Shown: positions 1 through 5,487 of the stretch, piece after piece
Layout: every line of letters begins with the position of its first letter
Position numbering within the stretch: the first letter of the stretch is position 1
Origin: Planctomycetota bacterium
GTDB lineage: Bacteria > Planctomycetota > Planctomycetia > Gemmatales > Gemmataceae
NCBI GenBank assembly: GCA_018970845.1
Contig: JAGWVO010000261.1
Location: 1-5,487, forward strand
DNA: 5,487 nucleotides
Reading direction: 5' to 3'
Translations under genes and position numbers: made by a program
The notes under the pieces: generated by a model
Seen by the model: only the letters and a program-made list of their open reading frames with translations
Databases searched by the model: none
Told to the model about the DNA's origin: nothing

Positions 1-2447
1 TCAGCAGGGTTCCCAACCGTCCCGCATTGCTGCAAGCCTCCGTTAACGGTCGTGTTGTGGAAACGCGCGCCGTGGCCAATGTCCGCTCCATCACGGTCAA
101 TGGCGGTCGAGGCGATGACACGATCTCCATCGCCGCCAACGCAAACATTCCCGCGCGGATTTCCGTGAGGTTGGTAGGCGGCTTGGGAAACGACAGCCTC
201 ACCGGCGGCGCGGGCAATGAGTCCCTGGATGGCGGCGAAGGCGATGACACGCTTTCAGGCGGCGGTGGCAGCGACACCATCACGGGCGGACTTGGCAACG
301 ACATGATCGACGCCGGTGCCGGAAACGACACAGCCAATGGCGGCGGTGGCGATGACACCATCATTGGAGGCGATGGCAACGACCGCCTCTTTGGTGGTGA
401 CGGGACCGACACGATCGACGGTGACGCCGGCAACGACGCCGTTGATGGCGGCGCCGGAGATGATGCCCTTCATGGCGGCTTGGGGGCGGATGCCATTTTT
501 GGTTCGTCCGGCGCGGACGACATCTTCGGAAGTGATGCTTCCGACAGGCTGACGACAGATGCCGATGACGAACTGCTGGACGCCAACGCCAACCCGCTTC
601 ACTCGCAGACTGGCATGGGCTGGGTTCGTTCCTGGGTGGTGCAGCAATCCTTGGCCCGCTGGGGAGATAGCCTGGGTCGCAAGGTTCCCGAGTGGTGGGG
701 CGGCGGAGGCGGTGGTTTCCCGCCCTATTTCCTGCGTCAAGATGGCGTGGTGGCCATGGCTTCCAGCCAGCCCAATCCATCAGCCAACGACTCTTCCGGA
801 ACCAACAACCAGGAAAATGGTGTTTCCGAGGCGGACACCTTCCAGACCGATGGGTCTTACCTGTACACGGTGCGCTCCGGCAAGCTGGAGATCATCGATG
901 CCCGCGATGCAGCAGCCATGTCGGTTGTCGGATCCGCCTCCATCGATGGCTGGACGACCGGATTTTATCTTTCTGGCAGCAGGCTGATCGTTGTCTCCAG
1001 CGCATGGGAAAGTGGCCGGCAAGACGGCACCGCGGATTCGGTGTCCAATGCCTCCTTCCGAATCGCCTTCGATTCGATGCCCTACTTCCGCGGATCTCCC
1101 ACCACGGTCGTGACAACCTTCGACATTTCCGACAAGGCGAACCCTGTGGAAGTCCACAAGGCTTCCCTCGAGGGGAGCCTGAACGACTCGCGCATGGTCG
1201 ATGGCAAGCTGTATGTGGTTCTTGGCAACCAACTCGACATCCTGCAGCCGCAGGTTGTCCGCACGGCGCGCGGCAATTTCTACGAAAGCCGGGCATCCTA
1301 CATCGCCCGGGTGTCGGAACAGTTTGAGTCGGCGCTTCCCGGTTACACCGCCGACGGCGAGTCGGGTTCGCTGGTGGAAGGGGAACTGCTGGCACCCCGC
1401 TGGTCGAAAAACGGCAGCATGCTTTCCATCGCCGTGTTCGACCCCTCTTCCGATTCCGGCGCGCCGACAGGCGTGACGACCACGGTCGGAACCACCGGCA
1501 CCGTTTATGCCTCGACGCAAAGTCTTTATGTCGCCAGCACCGACTGGTGTTCCCCCTGGTGGGGAGGCGGCCAACTGTCGACTCAGGTTTACAAGTTCGC
1601 CCTGCAAGGCGAGACCGCGCCACTGGACGGGTTCGGCACCGTTTCGGGATATGTTCTGAACCAGTTTGCCATGGACGAGGAAGCCGGTTATTTCAGGATC
1701 GCAACCACTTCCGGTTGGCGGGATGATTCCACCAACTCGATCTTCGTGATGGCCGACACCGGCGACGACTTGGAAACGGTCGGGGCGATCACCGACCTGG
1801 GGCTAACCGAGCGGATTTATTCGGTCCGCTTCGAGGGCGACCACGGATATGTTGTGACCTTCCGACAGACGGATCCGTTTTACACCCTCGACCTTTCCGA
1901 TCCCCTCGCGCCCCGCGTGGCGGGAGAACTGAAGCTTCCCGGCTACTCATCCTACCTGCAGGAAATCGGGCCCGGACTGGTGATCGGGCTTGGCAGGGAC
2001 GCTGACGAGGATGGCCGGGTCAGGGGCCTCAAGCTCACCGTGTTCGACACCAGCGACTTGGCCAACCCGAGGGAATTGTCAAGCACGGCACTGACTTCGG
2101 GATCGCTGTTCGAATGGTCCGCCGCCGAGGGCGATCACCATGCCATTTCCTGGTTCCCGGCGCAGGGTATCCTCGCGGTTCCCGTGACCACCTACGACGC
2201 CAACTGGAATTCTTCCAATTCCCTCAAGGTGCTTCGCATTTCGGCCAGCGGCATCGAAAGCCTGGGCGAGATCGCCCACCAATCATCGATCAGCCGAAGC
2301 CTCAGGATCACCGATCAGTTGTTCTCCATGTCCGACTCAGAGATCCTGGTCAATAGACTTGCGGATCCTTCGGTGGAGGTTGGCCGTCTTTCGTTCAACC
2401 CCGCGCCCGTACCGCCCCCGACTTCGCCCGGCCCCGCGGTCCTGTGA
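1..2447 (+). CDS. RTX-repeat / C-terminal beta-propeller (PF09826-like) secreted protein, 5' partial
   Basis: Residues are numbered from the TTG at 27, but the frame is open to the window edge (first full codon at 3) and no good Shine-Dalgarno precedes that TTG, so the true start is probably upstream. Residues 51-176 are fourteen GGxGxDxxx-type nonapeptides, the calcium-binding beta-roll of RTX proteins, preceded by a lone copy at 26-34. A linker (about 177-263) rich in Trp and Gly, including WWGGGGGGF at 223-231, leads to a propeller from about 264 to 790. The propeller opens with NGVSEADTFQTDG and carries LNQFAMDE (544-551), RIYSVRFEGDHGYVVTF (596-612) and DPFYTLDLSDP, all typical of PF09826, the secreted propeller family distantly related to WD40. 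A Pro-rich tail ends the protein. The likely role is a calcium-stabilised surface or extracellular protein; ligand and activity are unknown. No enzyme motif was recognised. The family call is strong and the function is open. Confidence 0.88.
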   Translation, partial: SRVPNRPALLQASVNGRVVETRAVANVRSITVNGGRGDDTISIAANANIPARISVRLVGGLGNDSLTGGAGNESLDGGEGDDTLSGGGGSDTITGGLGNDMIDAGAGNDTANGGGGDDTIIGGDGNDRLFGGDGTDTIDGDAGNDAVDGGAGDDALHGGLGADAIFGSSGADDIFGSDASDRLTTDADDELLDANANPLHSQTGMGWVRSWVVQQSLARWGDSLGRKVPEWWGGGGGGFPPYFLRQDGVVAMASSQPNPSANDSSGTNNQENGVSEADTFQTDGSYLYTVRSGKLEIIDARDAAAMSVVGSASIDGWTTGFYLSGSRLIVVSSAWESGRQDGTADSVSNASFRIAFDSMPYFRGSPTTVVTTFDISDKANPVEVHKASLEGSLNDSRMVDGKLYVVLGNQLDILQPQVVRTARGNFYESRASYIARVSEQFESALPGYTADGESGSLVEGELLAPRWSKNGSMLSIAVFDPSSDSGAPTGVTTTVGTTGTVYASTQSLYVASTDWCSPWWGGGQLSTQVYKFALQGETAPLDGFGTVSGYVLNQFAMDEEAGYFRIATTSGWRDDSTNSIFVMADTGDDLETVGAITDLGLTERIYSVRFEGDHGYVVTFRQTDPFYTLDLSDPLAPRVAGELKLPGYSSYLQEIGPGLVIGLGRDADEDGRVRGLKLTVFDTSDLANPRELSSTALTSGSLFEWSAAEGDHHAISWFPAQGILAVPVTTYDANWNSSNSLKVLRISASGIESLGEIAHQSSISRSLRITDQLFSMSDSEILVNRLADPSVEVGRLSFNPAPVPPPTSPGPAVL
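177..554 (+). repeat. Fourteen tandem 27-bp units encoding RTX calcium-binding nonapeptides
   Basis: Translated in the gene frame, this block is fourteen back-to-back nine-residue units. It begins GGLGNDSLT, GGAGNESLD, GGEGDDTLS and ends GGLGADAIF, GSSGADDIF, GSDASDRLT. Gly-Gly-x-Gly-x-Asp is well kept in the first eleven or so units and decays in the last three, where the second Gly and the Asn/Asp positions are lost. In RTX proteins such units wind into a parallel beta-roll that binds calcium between turns and folds only in calcium-rich extracellular conditions. The DNA copies differ from one another at many bases, so the array is old and divergent rather than a recent expansion. Confidence 0.9.
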
Positions 2448-2451
2448 CCGC
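2436..2451 (+). terminator. GC-rich hairpin over the stop codon of the RTX/propeller gene, possible weak terminator
   Basis: GCGGTC (2436-2441) and GACCGC (2446-2451) form a perfect six-base-pair stem with a four-base CTGT loop. The TGA stop codon (2445-2447) falls in the loop and 3' arm. A short ATTTT run lies at 2458-2462, six bases after the stem rather than directly behind it. This is therefore only a weak match to an intrinsic terminator. It could reduce read-through into the lactonase gene or protect the upstream transcript end. Confidence 0.3.
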
Positions 2452-2467
2452 ATCCTGATTTTCACAG

Positions 2468-2473
2468 CGGAAG
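2468..2473 (+). promoter_or_regulatory. Ribosome binding site of the lactonase gene
   Basis: CGGAAG ends seven bases before the ATG at 2481, a suitable distance for a GGAAG-type Shine-Dalgarno. A second purine run, AAGGA at 2476-2480, touches the start codon and is too close to serve. The Tat motif directly after this ATG supports the same start. Confidence 0.5.
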
Positions 2474-2480
2474 CCAAGGA

Positions 2481-3734
2481 ATGGGATTCAACTCGCGCCG
2501 CCGGTTCGTAGCCTCCTCCGCGTCGCTGGCCATGATCGTACCCATGACAAGTTCCGCGCAGGCGGTCGCCGCCGGTGAAAAGCTGTTTGCCTATGTGGGA
2601 ACCTTCAGTTCCCCGCTGAAGGATGTGTTGCCCACGCAGGTTGATCTTCCGCCCGGAAACGGCAGGGGGATTCACCTGTTCGAGGTGAATCGCCAAACAG
2701 GGGCCCTCTTGGCCGCGGGCATCCATGAGATGGGAACCAGTCCCAGTTGCCTTGTCGCCAATGCCGCGGGAACGCGCCTTTATTCCGCCAACGAGACCGA
2801 TCGGGTCGGGCCGGACAAGCACGGCACCGTGAGCGCGTTTTCAATCCATCCCCAATCAGGCCAACTGGAACATCTCAACACGGTTCCATCCGGTGGCGCC
2901 GGACCCACATTCGTGAGCCTTCATCCCTCGGGCAGGCACCTGCTGGTGGCCAATTATTTCGGTGGTTCCGTCGCGGTGATTCCCGTCGACAAGGAAGGCC
3001 GACTTGGCCAACCCAGCGATGTGAAGAACGACGCGGGAAAGGTGGGCCCCACCCGCGCGGCGAACGCTCCCCCCGGCAGCTTCGCCTTCAGCGGCCACGA
3101 CCGCACCCACGCGCACCAGATCCTGCCCGATCCTTCCGGAAATTTCGTCATTCATGTCGACCTGGGACTGGACACCATCTTTGTCTGGAAGTTCGATGCC
3201 GCCACGGGAAAGCTTGAGCCGGCATCGGCGCACAGGGTGGCCCTGCCCCCGGGAGATGGGCCAAGACACTTTCATTTCCATCCCAACGGCAAATGGTTTT
3301 ATTCCATCCAGGAGGAAGGATCGACCATCGCCCTGTTTGATTACGAGGCGGAATCAGGCCGGCTGACGCATCGGCAAACGGTTTCAAGCCTTCCCAAGGG
3401 ATATGCGGGCAGCAACTTCTGTTCGGAGATCCTCGTCTCCGACAACGGAAAGTTCGTCTATGCCGGAAACAGGCTCCATGACAGCATCGGCGTTTTCTCG
3501 GTGGGGCCCGCGGGCACCCTCACCCACCTGGCCGACGAATGGACCCGCGGGAACTATCCGCGGAGTTTCGCGTTTGATCCTTCCGGCGGGTACTTGTACT
3601 GCTGCAACCAGCGCGCCGACCATCTGTCCATTTTCAAGGCCGACAAGGCGACGGGGTTGCTCTCATTCACGGGAATGTTCGTGCCGGTCGGCAATCCGTC
3701 GATGATCCTGTTCGTGGAACCCCGCAAGGGTTGA
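2481..3734 (+). CDS. Tat-exported lactonase family protein (seven-bladed beta-propeller, PF10282)
   Basis: This 417-residue protein belongs to the PF10282 fold shared by bacterial 6-phosphogluconolactonase (Pgl/YbhE) and fungal carboxymuconate-lactonizing enzyme. Residues 1-31 form a twin-arginine leader: SRRRFVA at 5-11, a hydrophobic stretch, then a probable cleavage site near SSAQA/VAA. Family-typical blades follow: SPSCLVAN, GPTFVSLHPSGRHLLVANYFGG, THAHQILPDPSG, GPRHFHFHPNGK and YPRSFAFDPSGGYLY. The positions I equate with His, Arg, Glu, Arg of the Neurospora lactonizing enzyme (H148, R196, E212, R274 from memory) are H212, R262, E278 and R361. All are present, and the R-to-E spacing is the same 16 residues. 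It probably hydrolyses or forms a lactone, or is a related sugar-acid enzyme. An exported location makes a pentose-phosphate role (cytoplasmic phosphogluconolactone) unlikely, so no gene symbol is given. It lies 33 bases after the RTX gene and may share its transcript. Confidence 0.9.
   Translation: MGFNSRRRFVASSASLAMIVPMTSSAQAVAAGEKLFAYVGTFSSPLKDVLPTQVDLPPGNGRGIHLFEVNRQTGALLAAGIHEMGTSPSCLVANAAGTRLYSANETDRVGPDKHGTVSAFSIHPQSGQLEHLNTVPSGGAGPTFVSLHPSGRHLLVANYFGGSVAVIPVDKEGRLGQPSDVKNDAGKVGPTRAANAPPGSFAFSGHDRTHAHQILPDPSGNFVIHVDLGLDTIFVWKFDAATGKLEPASAHRVALPPGDGPRHFHFHPNGKWFYSIQEEGSTIALFDYEAESGRLTHRQTVSSLPKGYAGSNFCSEILVSDNGKFVYAGNRLHDSIGVFSVGPAGTLTHLADEWTRGNYPRSFAFDPSGGYLYCCNQRADHLSIFKADKATGLLSFTGMFVPVGNPSMILFVEPRKG
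3718..3732. terminator. Small hairpin at the convergent gene junction
   Basis: AACCC (3718-3722) and GGGTT (3728-3732) form a perfect five-base-pair stem with a five-base CGCAA loop over the last codons of the lactonase gene. CCCGCA (3721-3726) can instead pair with TGCGGG (3747-3752) across the six-base intergenic gap. Neither stem has a T-run in either direction. The spot is right for a shared terminator between convergent genes, but the structure is weak. Confidence 0.18.
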
Positions 3735-3740
3735 CGCCGC

Positions 3741-5357
3741 CTAGGATGCGGGCTTGCGAACCTTGTCGGGGTGGAACTCGGCATCCTTGTTCCATGACGG
3801 GAGTTCCCCGCTGTTGGCAACTTTTGTCGCAAGATTGAGCGCGAACTTCCCCAAAACCGGAAATCCGGAAAAATCCCAGTCGGCGCGCATCTCGTCCTGC
3901 GGCGAGTGGTAAGCGTTGTCATTGAATTGCTGAAGGGCTTTTTTCGCCTCCTCCTCGGAGCGTCCGGCGATGCGCATTCCCTGCGCCACGGAAAAGGCCG
4001 GGACGCCAGCCTTGGCCATCGAGAAGTGATCCGACCGGTAGAACACGCCCAGGTGCGCCCTTTGGTCGGCCTCGATCCCGAGGCCTGCCGCCTTGGCGGT
4101 TTCCAGGACCACCGGCCAGATTGTTGTTTTCTCGGCACCTGTCAGGACCAGGCCGGCTGGCTTGCCAAGTGGGTAGATCATGTCGAAGTTCAGGTTCAGG
4201 GCGGTCTTTCCGATGGGAACCAGGGGCTTGGTGGAATAGTATTTCGATCCTAAGAGACCTTTTTCCTCCGCCGTGACGGCAAGGAACACGGCGGAACGCT
4301 TCGGGCGGGGCCGGGTTTCAGCCCAATTCCTCGCCAGTTCGAGCAGGAGCCCGCAGCCGGTGGCGTTGTCGGCGGCGCCGTTGTAGATCGCGTCTCCCAG
4401 GACGGCCCTACCCACCCCGAGGTGATCCCAGTGGGCCGTGAAAACCACGGCCTCGTCCTTGAGTTTCGGGTCGGATCCCTCCGCGATCGCGGCCACATTG
4501 TGGCTCAGGATGCCTTCCACCGAGGTTTCGATTCGGCCCTTCACCCTCAATCCAAGGGGTATCGGCTTGAAACCCTTGGTATCGGCGGCCTTAAGCGCCT
4601 TCTCAACCGATAGCCCCGCCAGGGAAAGCCATTTTTCCCCGGCTTGGCTGGAGATCCAGCCCGCGAAGGCCAAGGCCGGTTCACCCGACGCCTTCTTCAA
4701 CTGGGCGCCATCCAGCGGCCTGACCACCGAGTACGGGTATCCGGCCGTGCCGTTGGTGTGGATGATCAGGCATGCCTTGGCGCCCCTGCGCGCGGCCTCC
4801 TCGAACTTGTAGGTCCACCTTCCGTAATAGGTGAGCGCCTTTCCACCGAAGAATCCCGGATCCTCCGACGGCGGCTCGTTGGTGAACAGGAGAACCACCT
4901 TTCCCCGCACATCGATCTTCTCGTAGTCGTTCCAGCCGAATTCCGGCGCCGATATGCCATGCCCCATGAAGACAGCCTCGCTGTCGAATTCCTCCAGGGC
5001 GGACTGCGTCTGGCAGTTTCCCGAAAACTCCTCCTCGCAGGCGAGCGAAACGCTTCGCTGGCCTTTCGTGGCCTGAAGGGTCGATTTGGGGCTTGTGATG
5101 ACCTTCACCAGCGGAACCGGCTGGAGGAAATCGTTTCGCGGGCCAAGCGGCTTGAGTCCGTATTTCCGGAATTCACCGGCGATGTATTCGGTTGTCAGCA
5201 ATTCACCGCGGGTGCCGGGGCCGCGACCCTCGAATTCGTCGCTGGAAAGCTTGGCCACATGCGCCTTCACCTTGCCCGCATCCACCCCCGGGGCGGCCGC
5301 CGGCCCCTGTTGGAACACGGATGGCATCAACAGCAGCGAGGCCATGATGGGAAGCAT
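3741..5357 (-). CDS. Exported M28 family zinc peptidase with PA domain
   Basis: This 538-residue protein is complete. An in-frame TAG (5373-5375) sits just upstream, so the ATG at 5357 is the first possible start. A short hydrophobic leader (1-22, ending QQGPAAA) suggests export, though it lacks the usual Lys/Arg after Met. Residues 28-70 hold the N-terminal segment typical of this subfamily (LSSDEFEGRGPGTRGE, then GLKPLG). About 125-275 match an inserted protease-associated domain (MGHGISAPEFGWNDY, DVRGKVVLL, GAKACLII). The catalytic core follows: AHWDHLG (H309, D311), NGAADNATG (D330), TAEEKG (E364 general base, E365), NFDM (D392) and AYHSPQDE (H484). These are the full M28 two-zinc set as known from Streptomyces aminopeptidase. 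It is probably an aminopeptidase or dipeptidase acting on extracellular or periplasmic peptides; exact specificity cannot be read from sequence. C107 and C115 could form a disulfide. It is convergent with the lactonase gene, with six bases between them, so it has its own promoter. Confidence 0.93.
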   Translation of the reverse strand: MLPIMASLLLMPSVFQQGPAAAPGVDAGKVKAHVAKLSSDEFEGRGPGTRGELLTTEYIAGEFRKYGLKPLGPRNDFLQPVPLVKVITSPKSTLQATKGQRSVSLACEEEFSGNCQTQSALEEFDSEAVFMGHGISAPEFGWNDYEKIDVRGKVVLLFTNEPPSEDPGFFGGKALTYYGRWTYKFEEAARRGAKACLIIHTNGTAGYPYSVVRPLDGAQLKKASGEPALAFAGWISSQAGEKWLSLAGLSVEKALKAADTKGFKPIPLGLRVKGRIETSVEGILSHNVAAIAEGSDPKLKDEAVVFTAHWDHLGVGRAVLGDAIYNGAADNATGCGLLLELARNWAETRPRPKRSAVFLAVTAEEKGLLGSKYYSTKPLVPIGKTALNLNFDMIYPLGKPAGLVLTGAEKTTIWPVVLETAKAAGLGIEADQRAHLGVFYRSDHFSMAKAGVPAFSVAQGMRIAGRSEEEAKKALQQFNDNAYHSPQDEMRADWDFSGFPVLGKFALNLATKVANSGELPSWNKDAEFHPDKVRKPAS

Positions 5358-5368
5358 AGTTATGGTTG

Positions 5369-5374
5369 TCTCCT
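5369..5374 (-). promoter_or_regulatory. Ribosome binding site of the M28 peptidase gene
   Basis: Read on the minus strand this is AGGAGA, a strong Shine-Dalgarno core, eleven bases before the ATG at 5357. The spacing is a little long, but no closer site exists. An in-frame TAG overlaps its 5' side at 5373-5375, so no longer start is possible. Confidence 0.6.
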
Positions 5375-5387
5375 AGGTGTGGAAGTT

Positions 5388-5417
5388 ATTGGAACATCTG
5401 AAACGGTTCCGGCCAAT
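5388..5417. promoter_or_regulatory. Imperfect dyad in the leader/promoter region of the M28 gene
   Basis: ATTGGAAC (5388-5395) faces GTTCC (5406-5410) and AAT (5415-5417), with a ten-base centre and a four-base GGCC bulge in the right arm. It lies 30-60 bases upstream of the peptidase start codon, where an operator or a leader hairpin could sit. No convincing -35/-10 pair was recognised nearby on the minus strand. The function is inferred from position only. Confidence 0.2.
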
Positions 5418-5487
5418 CAGGAAATGGCGTGAGGCGATGGCCGGCCATGATTCACCCGATGAAACCTCGAAATAGCGGCTTGGCGCC
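5418..5487. other. Intergenic edge containing a 12-bp perfect palindrome
   Basis: This is the non-coding-looking edge upstream of the peptidase gene. It contains ATGGCCGGCCAT at 5437-5448, a perfect palindrome. Short frames run to the window edge on both strands: a plus-strand frame with ATG at 5447 or 5459, and a minus-strand frame that ends at the TAG at 5373-5375. None has a good ribosome site or recognisable residues, so no gene is called. The neighbouring gene on the right is out of view. Confidence 0.3.

Noticed and set aside
177..554. Tandem repeats considered as a CRISPR-like or VNTR array
   Set aside because: The 27-base periodicity follows codon-level nonapeptides with divergent bases and no spacers, so it is a coding RTX array.
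255..740. Antisense frame over the RTX repeats with a repetitive Val/Ala-rich translation
   Set aside because: Its apparent periodicity is only the reverse of the 27-base repeats.
780..1607. Antisense open frame of 275 codons within the propeller gene
   Set aside because: It lies wholly opposite a gene with clear family motifs. Long antisense frames are expected in GC-rich DNA, and its translation is Arg/Gly-rich with no recognisable motif.
5376..5430. Sigma70-like promoter for the peptidase gene (minus-strand TTGGCC followed by an AT-richer CCAATAAC stretch)
   Set aside because: Neither hexamer matches consensus well at normal spacing, so I do not list it as a promoter.
4644..5432. Plus-strand open frame of 262 codons opposite the M28 peptidase gene
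   Set aside because: The minus-strand gene has every M28 metal-ligand motif in order. The plus-strand translation shows no domain-like sequence and is best read as a shadow.
5429..5487. Possible start of a divergent gene on + (GTG 5429, ATG 5447 or ATG 5459) running off the edge
   Set aside because: Too few codons, no well-placed Shine-Dalgarno and no recognisable residues. It cannot be told from chance.
5373..5487. Minus-strand frame open from the right edge to the TAG at 5373-5375, possible 3' end of an upstream gene
   Set aside because: About 37 Arg/Ser/Phe-rich codons with no recognisable motif. The other two minus-strand frames are also partly open here, so openness alone is no evidence.

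Overview
The window is a GC-rich bacterial stretch (by eye; GC-rich third codon positions) carrying three genes that look exported, with almost no spare DNA. Layout: a 5'-truncated RTX/beta-propeller gene on + (1-2447), a Tat-signal lactonase-fold gene on + (2481-3734), and a convergent M28 metallopeptidase gene on - (3741-5357). About 130 bases upstream of the peptidase complete the window. No RNA gene, insertion sequence, CRISPR array or phage gene was seen.

Gene 1 joins fourteen calcium-binding RTX-type nonapeptides to a C-terminal secreted beta-propeller of the Beta_propel (PF09826) type. Its frame is open to the left edge, so the real N-terminus lies outside. Gene 2 follows 33 bases later on the same strand. 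It is a seven-bladed-propeller lactonase family protein (PF10282, the Pgl/YbhE and muconate-lactonizing fold) with a twin-arginine leader and the four catalytic-site positions of that fold. Gene 3 is a complete M28 zinc peptidase with a protease-associated (PA) domain inserted before the catalytic core. All metal-ligand positions are present.

No gene identifies the taxon. The RTX-type surface protein introduced by an 'SVNG...SITVNGG.GDD' lead-in, the Tat-exported lactonase and the PA-M28 peptidase would fit a Gram-negative environmental bacterium, with Planctomycetes/PVC or a similar phylum a tentative guess. All three products probably act outside the cytoplasm, but the sequence does not show that they share one pathway. 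Genes 1 and 2 may be co-transcribed, although a GC-rich hairpin over the stop codon of gene 1 could reduce read-through. Gene 3 is separately and convergently transcribed.

I found no convincing new defence, mobile or regulatory system. The most notable items are the RTX plus PF09826 architecture, the exported lactonase of unknown substrate, and small dyad structures at gene ends and in the peptidase leader.
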